NCBI GenBank assembly: GCA_963785565.1
Contig: CAWAVV010000021.1
Span: 1 to 64,000 of the forward strand
Origin: AP-15 sp963785565
GTDB taxonomy: Bacteria > Pseudomonadota > Alphaproteobacteria > ATCC43930 > CGMCC-115725
Length of the DNA: 64,000 nucleotides
Direction: 5' to 3'
Positions 34,541 to 46,056 of this stretch are shown here, one piece after another. The position numbers and the translations under genes were made by a program. The notes under the pieces were generated by a model. The model was not told the origin of the DNA and did no database searches. It saw nothing but the letters and a program-made list of their open reading frames with translations. Every line of letters starts with the position of its first letter. Position 1 is the stretch's first letter.

Positions 34541-36604
34541 CTATGCACCGATCACAAGCTTAAGTTTCTTTGCCAGTTCGTCGCGCTGATAGGGCTTACC
34601 GACGATATCCAGATTGTCGGGTAACCCGTGCTCGAGACTGAGAGCGGCTGCAGGGTATCCCGAGGTCAGCAGCACCTTAAGATCCGGCCGAACGTGGCGC
34701 GCCCTCGCCGCCAGCTGGGCGCCGTTGACGCCTCCGGGCATGACAACATCCGAAAACAAAAGGTCGATCGGTTGGTCGGCTGCTAATATTTCCAGCGCCT
34801 GCATGGCGTTGGCGGCGGTCACGACCTGATACCCGAGCTTCCTGAGAATTTCGGCTGTGACGGCAAGCACTTCGTGATCGTCTTCGACAACGAGGATCGT
34901 TTCTCGACCGCCCACCGGCGGCAATGACCCAGTTTCGACCTCGGGCGCCGAAATGCTGGTTCGATCAGCTGATTGGGGCAGGTACAGCTTGACTGTCGTT
35001 CCGACACCGATCTCGCTATCGATGTTGACGTGGCCACCCGCAGTTTTCGCAAATCCATAGACTTGGCTCAGGCCTAATCCTGAGCCCCTACCGAACTCCT
35101 TGGTCGTGAAGAACGGGTCGAACGCTCTCGCTAATACAGCTGGCGTCATCCCTGTACCAGTGTCGCTCACGGTGATCATGACATAGCGCCCGGGCGAGAT
35201 CTCGGGATTATTCGCTGCGTGGTATTGGTCGACGATCACATTCGTTGTCTCGATCATCATCCGTCCACCGGCCGCCATCGCGTCCCGGGAATTGATCGCG
35301 AGGTTGAGAATCGCCAACTCGAATTGCGCCGGATCAACCTGTATTGGAGCGAGCACCGGACTGAGCATCGTTACCACCTCGACCTGCTCGCCGATGACCC
35401 GATGCATCAGGTGTTCGACATTAACAATCAGCTGGTTGAGGTTGATGATTTGAGGCCGGCTGATCTGCTTCCGCGCATAGGTAAGAAGCTGGCTAACAAG
35501 GTGCCCGCCTCGTTGCGCGGCGTCCATTGCAGCCTGCGCAAGCCGCTCGATCGTCTCGGTATCGCCATGAGCGCGCTTGATGAGTTCGAGATTCCCGATG
35601 ATAACCGTCAAAAGATTGTTGAAATCGTGCGCGACTCCGCCGGTTAGCTGACCGATAGCCTCTAGGCGCTGGGCTTGGGCGAGTTCTTCGCGCGAGGCCG
35701 CGAGCAGTGCATTGCGTTCCTCGGCGACTTCGATAGCCGCGTCAAGTCGGCCAGTAAGTCGGCTCGCCTCGAAGAGTAGAACAACAAGCACGATGCTCGC
35801 GGCAACTACAGCATATAAATGGCCAGCAGCATAGCCAAGATCCGAGCGTCCGGCATTGATTATGGTGCTCAGTATTACATCTGGAATATAAGCGAAGATG
35901 ACAACCACAAGCCACAGATCGATTATGGAATATGGGAACCGCATCATTAGAAATATCAAAGCAGTGAGACTGAAGAGCAAAACCGGTGCGTTTACGACCA
36001 ACATGGCGGATGTATGGTCGTCGCCATGCACAATCCGGGGCAAAAGCGTCTGGCCTCCAGTGGCGAGGAGAAACAGCAAGGAGACGCCTGCTACGGCGCC
36101 TAGGGTTACCGAAATGATACAAAGGCGCGGGTCGGCGGGCGATTGCCCGCGCGTGCTGTCGCGGCGCTTCAGCAGCGCGTAGCAGATCACGAAGAGGGGA
36201 AAACCGGCGTTGCGGAAGATATCAAGCCAGGCGCCGGTCTGAGCGCTCGCACCAATCAGATCGCCGTTCGCAATCGGACCTGGGGAGGCCAGCAGGTGCG
36301 CGGCCGCCATGAGAGCGGTGAATAGGTATCCACCCGCAAGAAGGAGAACGGCGCGAAGTCCTGATCTGCTGAACCCAACGAGCAGAAGACCCGCCGTCAC
36401 CAGATTATTCAGAGCTATAACCGAATCAAAAATGGGAACAAAGGCGCTGATACGCGGCAAAATAACACGAGCAAACGGGATGATCACGCCGAACGAAGCA
36501 ACTAATAATATAATGCAAGCGAGCGCACATCGCTTAGCAACAGGTCGCGCCGGGGCGATAGAGAGAAATGTACTCGAGTCTTTTGAGAGGTTGTGCTCGT
36601 TCAT
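34541..36604 (-). CDS. MASE4-like hybrid sensor histidine kinase with receiver domain
   Basis: 687 residues from ATG 36604; an in-frame extension to 36904 lacks a convincing start and resembles non-coding sequence. The N-terminal ~270 residues hold about eight membrane helices of MASE4-like type (sensory, ligand unknown). Next come a coiled segment (RLDAAIEVAEERNALLAASR), a HisKA domain with phospho-acceptor H326 in TGGVAHDFNNLL, and a HATPase domain with NLAINSRDAM (N box), VSDTGTGM (G1) and GRGSGLGLSQVYGFA (G2). A C-terminal receiver has the phospho-acceptor D619 in LLFSDVVMP and the late Lys in DIVGKPYQ. No partner response regulator gene is adjacent, so output is unknown. Confidence 0.88.
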   Translation of the reverse strand: MNEHNLSKDSSTFLSIAPARPVAKRCALACIILLVASFGVIIPFARVILPRISAFVPIFDSVIALNNLVTAGLLLVGFSRSGLRAVLLLAGGYLFTALMAAAHLLASPGPIANGDLIGASAQTGAWLDIFRNAGFPLFVICYALLKRRDSTRGQSPADPRLCIISVTLGAVAGVSLLFLLATGGQTLLPRIVHGDDHTSAMLVVNAPVLLFSLTALIFLMMRFPYSIIDLWLVVVIFAYIPDVILSTIINAGRSDLGYAAGHLYAVVAASIVLVVLLFEASRLTGRLDAAIEVAEERNALLAASREELAQAQRLEAIGQLTGGVAHDFNNLLTVIIGNLELIKRAHGDTETIERLAQAAMDAAQRGGHLVSQLLTYARKQISRPQIINLNQLIVNVEHLMHRVIGEQVEVVTMLSPVLAPIQVDPAQFELAILNLAINSRDAMAAGGRMMIETTNVIVDQYHAANNPEISPGRYVMITVSDTGTGMTPAVLARAFDPFFTTKEFGRGSGLGLSQVYGFAKTAGGHVNIDSEIGVGTTVKLYLPQSADRTSISAPEVETGSLPPVGGRETILVVEDDHEVLAVTAEILRKLGYQVVTAANAMQALEILAADQPIDLLFSDVVMPGGVNGAQLAARARHVRPDLKVLLTSGYPAAALSLEHGLPDNLDIVGKPYQRDELAKKLKLVIGA

Positions 36605-36965
36605 GTCCCCGATACCTGCCAAAACTGTTCCGATCAGGCTGAGGGTTGCGCCGTGCGCAGCATCCGGGCGCCGCGTTGATATCAGTGAACGGTTGCCACC
36701 GAGCCGTTTTTCCACCTCACCTTCCAGAAGACCTCCGTTCGGGCCGTCTGGTAAAGGCCGAAAATGGTGTAACTGCGGGCCTATGGGGGCGCTCGTCAGG
36801 AACCGACCGGGCCCGACCCGACGATGACCCTCCGACCGTCGGCAGCAGAGCGCCGACAAAGGCCATTCCCTAGGCTTTGACCAACCCGCAGGGGTTGATC
36901 CCAAGCCGACCTCGACTGCAGCCGGTGGTGCAGCCTAATGACCGAGGGTGGGCGGCGAAGTCCGA
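36605..36965. other. non-coding stretch between kinase start and peptide-binding protein gene
   Basis: 361 bp between the chosen start of the histidine kinase and the stop of the substrate-binding protein gene. The kinase promoter should be here, since transcription runs leftward. No gene, tRNA or clear hairpin-plus-T terminator is seen. Confidence 0.4.
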
Positions 36966-38660
36966 TCAGGTCTGATCGAGCCAGAAAATGTCCTGGCGGA
37001 CGACGTCGTAGACGCCGAAATAATCCTTGGGGTAATAGCCCTTGAGGCGGCTGACCGAGACGTCGTTGATGCGTTCCCAGGCGACCGGCAGCACCGGTAT
37101 CTCCTGCTCCATGATCGCCTCGGTCTTGTGCACCAGGGCGAGGCGTTTGGCGGGATCGACCTCGCGGTCGATCTGATCCAAGATCCCGTCGAACTCCTTG
37201 TTGTCCCAGAAAGAATAGTTCTGCGGTCCGCCAGTGCGGTACCAGGCGTTGAAATAGTCCGACGGGTCGAGCAGAGTCGAGACGATGGCGCCGATCGCCA
37301 GGTCGAAATGGCCGCTGGCAGTGTCGTCGAACCAGACCAATTCCACGACGGTGCGCAAGTTACATTTAACGTTGAGTCCTTCCTGCAGCATCGCCTGGAT
37401 CGCTTGCGCCCACAACTTGAAGCTGGCGACATCGCGGACCAGGAAATCGAGCGGCTCGCTGAGGCCGTCGGCATGCCCGGCAGCGGCCATCAGCGCCTTG
37501 GCCTCCTTGAGCGCTGCTGTGGTGTCCGACTGGTAGCCGATGCGCTTGAACAATTCCTCCTTCGGCGTGGCAAACTCCGAGAATGGATAGATGAAGCCGC
37601 CGACCTGCATCGGCGTCACATCCTTGACCACATCGATCAGCGCCGGCCGGTCGAACGCCAGATGCAGCGCGCGCCGCACGCGTGGGTCATCGAGCGGCTT
37701 TTTCTTTTGATTGAGCCATACCCCCTGGATCACGCTCTGATTGAACTGGGCGGTGCGCAGGCCGGGCGTTTCCTTGGCCTTACGCGCGGTCACCGGGTCG
37801 GTGATGCGGATGTAATCGGTACGGCCCGACAGGATTGACGAGCCAAGCTCGGTTGAGAACGGCAACGCGTGATAGAACTCGATGCCGTCCAGATACGGCA
37901 GCGGGTTGTTCCAGTAGTTCTTGTTCTTCTCCATCACCCAGACTTCGTTCTCGACGCGCTTAACGCTCTTGAACGGGCCAGTGCCGGGATAGAACTCGAC
38001 CTTGCGCAAATTGTAGTTGTTGTCTTCGAGGGTCTTCTTGCGAACGATGATGTTCCAGCCGCTGGCGATCGCGGACATGATGAAATTTGGCGGGCGAGCC
38101 TCGGAGAGCTTGAACTGGACGGTGTATTTGTCGGGCGCCGTAATTTCGCTGACCGCCCGGAACAGGACGCTGCGAGGGATGCTAACCCCGTGCGGCGGCT
38201 TGGAGATGCGGTCGAATGTCGCCTTGATGTCCGCGGAGGTCAGCTCGGCGCCGTCATGGAACTGCACGCCCTTGCGCAGCATGAAGGTATAGGTCTTGCC
38301 GTCCTCGGTGATCTCCCAGCTATGCGCGAGGTCGGGGATGATCGTCTTGCCGCTGTCGCGCGGGTCGCGCCGCACCAAATTGTCGAACATGCAGCCTTGC
38401 GAGCCAATATTGTTTATCGTCCCGGATTGATGCACGTCGAAATGCGGCGGGCGCATCGTGATCCCGAAGCGCAGCACACCGCCCGATTTGGGGTTGGGCT
38501 CCAGCGCGGCAAGCTTGAGTTTCGAGCCGTCCATTTCATAGGGGACCTCGGCCATCGCCCAATCCGGTCGCAGCCCATAGGCCGCCGCCATTACCGCCGC
38601 GCTTCCCTTGAGGAAATCGCGCCGGTCCCACCGCGATCGCGACGAATTCGACCCACTCAT
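36966..38660 (-). CDS. peptide/nickel-type ABC transporter substrate-binding protein (SBP family 5)
   Basis: 564 residues from ATG 38660, with GGGAGGAAC upstream. A Tat signal is present: RWDRRDFLKGSAAVMAAAYG with twin arginines at 13-14, so it is probably exported folded. The body is a family 5 binding protein: LVRRDPRDSGKTIIPDLAHS, TYTFMLRKGVQFHDGAELTS near residue 125, GTGPFKSVKRV near residue 215 and DDPRVRRALHLAFDRPALID near residue 310. Ligands of this family include peptides, opines, glutathione and nickel; none can be assigned. The cognate ATPase and permease genes are at 38.8-42.7 kb in other orientations. Confidence 0.92.
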   Translation of the reverse strand: MSGSNSSRSRWDRRDFLKGSAAVMAAAYGLRPDWAMAEVPYEMDGSKLKLAALEPNPKSGGVLRFGITMRPPHFDVHQSGTINNIGSQGCMFDNLVRRDPRDSGKTIIPDLAHSWEITEDGKTYTFMLRKGVQFHDGAELTSADIKATFDRISKPPHGVSIPRSVLFRAVSEITAPDKYTVQFKLSEARPPNFIMSAIASGWNIIVRKKTLEDNNYNLRKVEFYPGTGPFKSVKRVENEVWVMEKNKNYWNNPLPYLDGIEFYHALPFSTELGSSILSGRTDYIRITDPVTARKAKETPGLRTAQFNQSVIQGVWLNQKKKPLDDPRVRRALHLAFDRPALIDVVKDVTPMQVGGFIYPFSEFATPKEELFKRIGYQSDTTAALKEAKALMAAAGHADGLSEPLDFLVRDVASFKLWAQAIQAMLQEGLNVKCNLRTVVELVWFDDTASGHFDLAIGAIVSTLLDPSDYFNAWYRTGGPQNYSFWDNKEFDGILDQIDREVDPAKRLALVHKTEAIMEQEIPVLPVAWERINDVSVSRLKGYYPKDYFGVYDVVRQDIFWLDQT

Positions 38661-38773
38661 GAGGTTCCTCCCCGCCTTGGCTCTTTTCCGGATTGATCGC
38701 GGCATGCTCTAATCTCGGCTGCGACCGTCGACTCGATCAACAAGTAGCACAGCGAAATCGTCGGAGTCACTTT

Positions 38774-39829
<1,056 letters not shown>

Positions 39830-39833
<4 letters not shown>

Positions 39834-40870
39834 AGGCCGCCGCAGCCAGCGGAGCACAGCCCCTAATCGAAGTGCGCGATCTCAAAAAACACTTCCCGAT
39901 CATCAAGGGGGTGTTTTCGCGACCGGCCGGTACGGTTTATGCCGTCGACGGCGTGTCGTTTCACATCGACCCGGGCGAGACCCTCGGCCTCGTCGGCGAG
40001 AGCGGCTGCGGCAAGTCCACCGTCGGCCGCACGTTGCTGAAATTGCTCGAGCCTACTGCGGGACAGATCATCGTGCGCGGCGAAGACATTTCGCGCAACG
40101 ATCATGGGCGGATGCTGCCGTATCGCCGGCAAATGCAGATGATCTACCAAGACCCATATGCGTCGCTCAATCCACGTATGCCGGCGGGCGAGATCGTCGG
40201 CGAGCCGTTCGTCATCCACTCTGTCGCCACTGGCGGCGAGCGGCAGGATCGGGTCGCGGCGCTGTTCGAACGGGTGGGTTTGCGGCCGGAGATGATGCAC
40301 GCCTACCCACATGAATTTTCCGGCGGGCAGCGGCAGCGCATCGGCATCGCCCGCGCCCTGGCGCTGAGCCCCGAGTTCGTTGTCGCCGACGAGCCGGTGT
40401 CAGCGCTCGACGTGTCGATCCAGGCTCAGATCATCAACCTGCTGATGGATTTGCAGGACGAGTTCAAGCTGTCCTATCTGTTTGTCGCCCACGATCTGGC
40501 GGTGGTCGAGCACCTTTCGCACCGCGTGGCGGTCATGTATCTCGGACGCATCGTCGAGCTGACCGACAAGACCACCCTGTTCGACACGCCTCTCCACCCC
40601 TACACGGAGGCGCTGCTGTCAGCGGTGCCGATCCCGAAATATTCGGCGCGAAGCCGCAAGCGGGTAATCCTCAAGGGCGATGTGCCGAGCCCGATCAACC
40701 CGCCCGCGGGCTGTCACTTCCACACCCGCTGCCTCTACGCGCACGCGCGCTGCCGCGAGGAGGCGCCGGCGCTGCGCGAGGTGAGCCCGAGCCATTGGGC
40801 CTCGTGCCACCTCCACGATGGCGGCATCAAATTCCCGCTGGCGCCGCCGGTGGGGGATCAAGGCGCCTAG
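39830..40870 (+). CDS. DppF/OppF-type ABC transporter ATPase
   Basis: 346 residues. Second ATPase of the peptide transporter: Walker A GESGCGKSTVGRTLLKL near residue 61, MQMIYQDPYASLNPRMPAGE, signature FSGGQRQRIGIARAL near residue 163, Walker B FVVADEPVSALDVSIQAQII, and the C-terminal domain with CHFHTRCLYAHARC. ATG at 39830 overlaps the upstream ATPase stop. Its TAG stop shares the palindrome CTAG (40867-40870) with the stop of the convergent permease gene. Confidence 0.95.
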
Positions 40871-41793
40871 ACCGCGCTCCGGAGCCGCGGATCGAGGATG
40901 TCGCGGATGCCGTCGCCAAGCAGGTTGAAGGCTAGCACGGCCAGTGTGATCGCGGCGCCGGGGAACAACACCAGCCACCACGGGGGCACGAGGCCGGCGT
41001 TGAGGGAATCGGCCAGCATGTTGCCCCAAGTCGGGGTCGGGGGCGGGATGCCGACCCCGAGAAAGCCGAGCGCCGCCTCGATGACGATCGCGACCCCGAG
41101 ATGAGTCGTCGCCAGGATCAGGTAGGGCGCGACGCATTGCGGCAGGATGTGCCGCATCATCACCCGCAGCCGCGACGCGCCGAGCCCGCGCGCCGCCTCG
41201 ACATAAGGCATTTCTTTGAGCGACAGCACGACCGCGCGGATCACCCGTCCGCCGAACGGAATCCGGGTGATCGCGATGGCGACGATGACTGTGCCGAAAC
41301 CGGCGCCAAGCGCCATCGCGATCGCCATCGCCAGGATCAAATCGGGGAAGGATTGCAGAAACTCGATGATCCGCTGGCTTATCAGATCGAAGCGGCCGCC
41401 GAGAAATCCGCTCGCCAATCCCCACAGGGCCCCCAGCGTTGTGCCGAACGCCACCGCGCCAAGGGCCACGGTCAGCGAGGCGCGGCCGCCATAGATGACC
41501 CGACTGAGTACATCCCGGCCGATCTGGTCGGTGCCGAAAACATGGCGCTCGGTGGGCGGTTTGGTCATCGCCCGGAAATCTGATTTGAGCGGGTCGTAGG
41601 GCACCAGTTCTGGCGCGGCGACGGTCACGATGATGATCAGCGCTGCGATACACCCCCAAAAGGCCGACATTGGCGAGCGCCGGGCAAACAGCCGCAAGCC
41701 GCGGCCGATCCGCCGCAGCGTGGTCGGCCTCGGCCCGCTCGCGATAGCGATAGCTTCGAGCGCGAGTGGGCCCTCGGGTTCCAGCGCGGTCAT
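40867..41793 (-). CDS. DppC/OppC-type ABC transporter permease
   Basis: 308 residues, six predicted helices with the N-terminal OppC leader segment (RIGRGLRLFARRSPMSAFWG). The cytoplasmic coupling loop is VEAARGLGASRLRVMMRHIL near residue 195. HVFGTDQIGRDVLSRVIYGG near residue 85 is diagnostic. It overlaps the DppB-like gene by 4 bases. It is convergent with the ATPase genes, sharing 4 bases at the stops. Confidence 0.94.
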   Translation of the reverse strand: MTALEPEGPLALEAIAIASGPRPTTLRRIGRGLRLFARRSPMSAFWGCIAALIIIVTVAAPELVPYDPLKSDFRAMTKPPTERHVFGTDQIGRDVLSRVIYGGRASLTVALGAVAFGTTLGALWGLASGFLGGRFDLISQRIIEFLQSFPDLILAMAIAMALGAGFGTVIVAIAITRIPFGGRVIRAVVLSLKEMPYVEAARGLGASRLRVMMRHILPQCVAPYLILATTHLGVAIVIEAALGFLGVGIPPPTPTWGNMLADSLNAGLVPPWWLVLFPGAAITLAVLAFNLLGDGIRDILDPRLRSAV

Positions 41794-42746
41794 TGATAGC
41801 GGATCCTCGGGTCGAGCCAGGCGATCGTCAGATCCACGAGGATGTTCAGAAGCACGAAAATGACGGAATAGAGAAACACCAGGTTCTGCATCACGAAGAC
41901 ATCGCGCTCATAGACTGCGGTGAACATCGAATATCCGAGCCCCGGGGTGCCAAAAGCGCGTTCCACCGGGATCGAGCCGGCGAGCACGAACCCCAGCAAG
42001 ATCCCCGATAGCGTGATCACCGGAAGCAGCGCATTCGGCAGCGCGTGGCGGCTGATCACCGGTCGGCGCGACAACCCCTTGGCGCGAGCAGTGCGTACGT
42101 AATCCTCGCGGATCACCTCGAGCAGGCTTGAGCGGGCCATACGCGCGATATAGGCGGCTTGCCCCAAGCCCAGCACGATCGCCGGACCGACAATGATCTG
42201 CAGATTGGCGACCGGGTCGGTGAACAGCGAGGCGCCGGCCAACGGCGCCTTGTAGCCGAACACGAACAGCAGGAAGAGGACGATCAGCATCCCCAGCCAG
42301 AACCCCGGCACCGCCAGGAAGAAGATGCTGAGGAAACGGGAGATGTTATCAGCGATACTGTTAGGCTTGAGCGCGCTGACGATCGCCACCGGTACGCCCA
42401 CTATCCACGACAGCACGACCGAAAGTAGGGCGATCTCCGCGGTAAGCGGGCCCCGGCGCGCGATCATATCGCCGACGCTTTCGGCCCGGAAGAACGAGTG
42501 GCCGAGATTGCCGCTGGCAATGTCCCGCATCCAATGCAGGTATTGCAGCCACAGCGGGTCGCTCAAGCCGAGCTGCGCCATGTAGCCGGCCCGATCTGCC
42601 GCGCTCAGTTTGGTGAACCCCTCCATCCCGAATATGGCGACCAGCGGATCACCCGGCAGGATGCGCAGAATCACGAAGACCAGCACGGAGACGACGAAAA
42701 TCGTCACCAGCCCGAAAGCCAGCCGGCGCACGATATAGCTGTACAT
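41790..42746 (-). CDS. DppB/OppB-type ABC transporter permease
   Basis: 318 residues, six helices. The N-terminus YSYIVRRLAFGLVTIFVVSV is typical. The coupling loop is YVRTARAKGLSRRPVISRHA near residue 216 and the C-terminus ends with NILVDLTIAWLDPRIRYQ. It forms a heteromer with the DppC-like protein, and both are transcribed leftward. The 216 bp between its start and the rightward liv operon at 42963 contain no gene. Confidence 0.94.
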   Translation of the reverse strand: MYSYIVRRLAFGLVTIFVVSVLVFVILRILPGDPLVAIFGMEGFTKLSAADRAGYMAQLGLSDPLWLQYLHWMRDIASGNLGHSFFRAESVGDMIARRGPLTAEIALLSVVLSWIVGVPVAIVSALKPNSIADNISRFLSIFFLAVPGFWLGMLIVLFLLFVFGYKAPLAGASLFTDPVANLQIIVGPAIVLGLGQAAYIARMARSSLLEVIREDYVRTARAKGLSRRPVISRHALPNALLPVITLSGILLGFVLAGSIPVERAFGTPGLGYSMFTAVYERDVFVMQNLVFLYSVIFVLLNILVDLTIAWLDPRIRYQ

Positions 42747-42962
42747 GGCACGGATACCGGAGTCGGACCAAGGCGGCTGGATTCTCCCCCTACCTATCGG
42801 AGTTTTCCGCTAGCGCCTAGTGAAGATATTTTGCCGAGCGCCTGAGTGGCCGAGAGGTCAGACGGTGAGAAGAGCGGTCATCACCTGAGAATTCCGAAAA
42901 CGTGCTAACCTCGCTGCTCCGGGCGAGGCCGCGCGGTGCGCACAATTCGGGGAGGATCAGCG

Positions 42963-44165
42963 ATGCGGCGACTGCTTGGGACCATCGTTGGAGGGATGCT
43001 GCTGCTGTGGACCATCACGGCGTCTGCCGGCGATGTCGTCAAGGTTGGGCTGATCGCCTCCTACACCGGCGCCTTTGCGACCTGGGGCAGCCAGTTTCAG
43101 CAGGCGGTCGAGGCCTATCAGGCGCTCCACGGCAACACCGTCAAGGGGCCGGGCGGCGAGGAGATCGAAATCCAGTTCGTCTACCGGGACACGGCGAGCC
43201 AGGGTCCCGACAAGGCCAAGCAACTAGCCGAAGAGCTGATCTTGCACGACCGCGTCAAGTTCCTCTGCGGTCTAGAATTGTCGCCCTACGCGATGGCGCT
43301 CGCCGATATCTCGAAAGAGGCCAAGGTGCCGGTCGTCATCATGAACGCGGCGACCGCCTCGATCACCCGCATGTCGCCCTATTTTGTGCGCGTCAGCCAG
43401 ACGGTGCCGCAGGACGTCGCACCGCTCGGCCCTTGGGCGGTCGCGCACGGCATCAAGCGAGTCTACACGATCGTTAGCGATTATGCGCCCGGCTATGATG
43501 CCGAGAAGTACTTCACCAAGACCTTCAAGGCCGCCGGCGGCGAGATCGTCGGCAGCGCGCGCACGCCGCAGCAGGAGACCAATTTCTCGGCCTATATGGA
43601 GCGCGCGCTGCAGGCAAAGCCCGACGCGCTCTACATGTTCCAGCCGGCCGGCTCGCCTTCGGTCGCCTTTGTCAAGGCCTATGTCGAGCGCGGCTTGAAG
43701 ACGGCTGGCATTAAGCTGCTTGGCGGCGGCGAGACGCAGGAGCTGTTCCTGCCCAATTTCACCGACGACATCGTCGGCACGGTCACCAGCATGCATTACA
43801 CCGAAACCAACACCAACCCGGCCAACCTCGAACTGCGGGCGCAGCTCAAGAAGATGTTCGGCGACAAGGCGGTCCCTGACATTGCCTCGGTCGCGGCATG
43901 GGATGGCACGATGCTGATCCAACAGGCGGTGGCGGCTCTGGGTCCTGATGCCGACGGGCTCAAATATGTCGACTTCATGAAGGGCAAAAAGTTCGACAGC
44001 CCGCGCGGGCCGGTCGAGATCGACCCGGTCGAGCGCGACATCATCCAGAATATCTACATCCGCCGCGTCGAGAAGCAAGATGGTAAGCTCGTCAACGTTA
44101 ATATCGGCGAAGTGGACATGGTAAAGGACCCGTGGAAGATCGATAATCCGCCGAAGTCGAACTGA
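42963..44165 (+). CDS. branched-chain amino acid-type ABC transporter substrate-binding protein
   Basis: 400 residues from ATG 42963, chosen for the GGGGAGGA ribosome site 8 nt upstream and the signal peptide MRRLLGTIVGGMLLLWTITA. The mature protein starts near GDVVKVGLIASYTGAFATWG. Type I periplasmic-binding fold with KAKVPVVIMNAATASITRMS-like ligand loop near residue 125 and DALYMFQPAGSPSVAFVKAY near residue 220. Family ligands include branched-chain amino acids, amides, urea and aromatic acids; the true one is not evident. First gene of a complete K-H-M-G-F operon. Confidence 0.93.
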   Translation: MRRLLGTIVGGMLLLWTITASAGDVVKVGLIASYTGAFATWGSQFQQAVEAYQALHGNTVKGPGGEEIEIQFVYRDTASQGPDKAKQLAEELILHDRVKFLCGLELSPYAMALADISKEAKVPVVIMNAATASITRMSPYFVRVSQTVPQDVAPLGPWAVAHGIKRVYTIVSDYAPGYDAEKYFTKTFKAAGGEIVGSARTPQQETNFSAYMERALQAKPDALYMFQPAGSPSVAFVKAYVERGLKTAGIKLLGGGETQELFLPNFTDDIVGTVTSMHYTETNTNPANLELRAQLKKMFGDKAVPDIASVAAWDGTMLIQQAVAALGPDADGLKYVDFMKGKKFDSPRGPVEIDPVERDIIQNIYIRRVEKQDGKLVNVNIGEVDMVKDPWKIDNPPKSN

Positions 44166-44212
44166 CGATCTCGCGCCCATCTCGGCCCGTTTTCTATAGT
44201 CCCAGCTGACGG

Positions 44213-45082
44213 ATGCTCTCCTTTGCCTTGACCGTACTGTTGGACGGCATTTCCTATGGGATGATCCTGTTTCTGATTTCAGTCGGGCTGACGGTCACAA
44301 TGGGCCTGATGCGCGTCGTCAATCTGGCACATGGCGCATTCGCGATGATCGGCGGCTACGTCGCCGGTTATCTGACGCAACGGGGAGGGAATTTCTATCT
44401 GGCCGCGCTCGGCGGCGCGGCAGCGGCGGCGGCGCTCGGAGCGATCGCCGAAATGACGATCTATCGCCCGCTCTACCGCAAGGGCGAGCTTTCCCAGGTG
44501 TTGCTGACGGTCGGCATCGTGTTCGTCGCAACCGGCGCGATCACCGCTATCTTCGGCGCCTTCCCCTATCCAGTCGTGTTCCCTGCCTATCTGACCCGGC
44601 CGATCGACATCGGCTTTCGCGAGTATCCGGCCTACCGGCTGTTTCTGATCGCGGTCGGCGCCACGATTGCGGCGGTCCTGTGGCTCGTGCTCGACGGCTC
44701 GACCTATGGCGCGAAACTGCGTGCCGCCGTCGACAACCCCAGCATGGCGCGCGCCGTCGGAATCGACGTGAACTTGCTGTTCACTAGCACCTTCATCATC
44801 GGCTGCGGGCTCGCCGGGCTTGGCGGCGCGATCGGCTCCGGCATCCTCTCGCTCGAGCCGGCCTATGCGTTGAAATACATCGTCTTGTTCCTGGTGGTCG
44901 TGATCGTCGGCGGTGAGGGAAGTTTCGCGGGCTCGTTCGTCGCCGCGATGGCTCTCGGGATCATCGACACATTGGGCAAATACTTCGTGCCCGAGGCGGC
45001 GGCCTATCTTCTCTATGCGGCCGTCTTCGTGCTGCTGTTGTGGCGGCCGCACGGCCTGTTGCCGCCGAAATCGGCCGCATGA
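44213..45082 (+). CDS. livH: branched-chain amino acid-type ABC permease, LivH-like
   Basis: 289 residues, about eight helices. GMILFLISVGLTVTMGLMRV near residue 17 with VNLAHGAFAMIGGYVAGYLT following is the LivH signature. YGAKLRAAVDNPSMARAVGI near residue 164 is the ATPase-coupling loop. VVIVGGEGSFAGSFVAAMAL near residue 230 is conserved. The stop overlaps the livM-like start (ATGA). Confidence 0.94.
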   Translation: MLSFALTVLLDGISYGMILFLISVGLTVTMGLMRVVNLAHGAFAMIGGYVAGYLTQRGGNFYLAALGGAAAAAALGAIAEMTIYRPLYRKGELSQVLLTVGIVFVATGAITAIFGAFPYPVVFPAYLTRPIDIGFREYPAYRLFLIAVGATIAAVLWLVLDGSTYGAKLRAAVDNPSMARAVGIDVNLLFTSTFIIGCGLAGLGGAIGSGILSLEPAYALKYIVLFLVVVIVGGEGSFAGSFVAAMALGIIDTLGKYFVPEAAAYLLYAAVFVLLLWRPHGLLPPKSAA

Positions 45083-46056
45083 TCCGCAGCCGGCCTGGTC
45101 TCGCGGCACTTGGGCATGCGTTGCCTTGGGCGATCGCCATCGCCTATTTCTATGTCGCCCCGAATGACCTGAGCTTTGGCACCCAGGTCATGATCTGGAT
45201 CCTGTTCGCGATGTCGCTCGACCTCGCGCTCGGCTATGCGGGCATCCTGACCCTGGGGCATGCCGGCTTTTTCGGGGCCGGCGCCTATGCGGCTGGACTG
45301 TTCGCGATCCATGTCTCCCCCGACCCGATCCTGGGTCATTTGGCGGCAGTCGCCCTCGCCGCGGTGTTCGGCGCGATCACCGGGGCGATGATCCTGCATA
45401 CCACCGGGGTCACGTTCTTGATGCTGACCCTGGCAATCGTGTCGGTGCTGTCCGAATACGCCAATCAGGCGCGCGGCCTGACCGGCGGTGATGATGGGCT
45501 GCAAGGCATCAGGCTCGATCCAGTCTTCGGGATGTTCGAATTCAACATCTTCGGCAAGACCGCTTATGTCTACGCGGCCGTGGTGCTGTTCGGCTGGTTC
45601 CTGTTTGCGTGGCGCATCGTTCATTCGCCGTTCGGCCGCTCGCTCGATGGCATCCGCCAGAACCCGCGCCGCATGCGTGCGATTGGCACCCCGGTGTGGC
45701 GGCGCCTGCTTGCGATCTATACGATCTCGGCCGCGATGGCCGGATCGGCGGGGGCGCTGTCGGCGCATGCGACCCGTTTCGTTGGCCTCTCCGTTCTCGA
45801 CCTGCTGACCTCGGGCATCGTCACGGTCGCGCTGATACTCGGCGGCACGCGGCGGCTCTACGGCGCCTTCGTTGGCGCGACGACCTATTTCGTCGTGCAG
45901 GACTGGAGCGCGAAGATCAGCCCGTTCTTCTGGGAATTCGTGGTCGGCGGCATGCTGATCGTGACGGTATTGCTGCTCGACGGCGGACTCCTGGATCTCG
46001 GGCCTGCCGCCTTGCGGCTGCGCGATCGCTGGCGCGCGGGCAGGGAAGAGAAATGA
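45079..46056 (+). CDS. livM: branched-chain amino acid-type ABC permease, LivM-like
   Basis: 325 residues from ATG 45079. Helices are interspersed with the LivM motifs LALGYAGILTLGHAGFFGAG near residue 51 and GIRQNPRRMRAIGTPVWRRL near residue 190 (coupling loop). LTGGDDGLQGIRL near residue 134 is typical. It overlaps livH and livG by 4 bases each, so the operon is translationally coupled throughout. Confidence 0.93.
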   Translation: MIRSRPGLAALGHALPWAIAIAYFYVAPNDLSFGTQVMIWILFAMSLDLALGYAGILTLGHAGFFGAGAYAAGLFAIHVSPDPILGHLAAVALAAVFGAITGAMILHTTGVTFLMLTLAIVSVLSEYANQARGLTGGDDGLQGIRLDPVFGMFEFNIFGKTAYVYAAVVLFGWFLFAWRIVHSPFGRSLDGIRQNPRRMRAIGTPVWRRLLAIYTISAAMAGSAGALSAHATRFVGLSVLDLLTSGIVTVALILGGTRRLYGAFVGATTYFVVQDWSAKISPFFWEFVVGGMLIVTVLLLDGGLLDLGPAALRLRDRWRAGREEK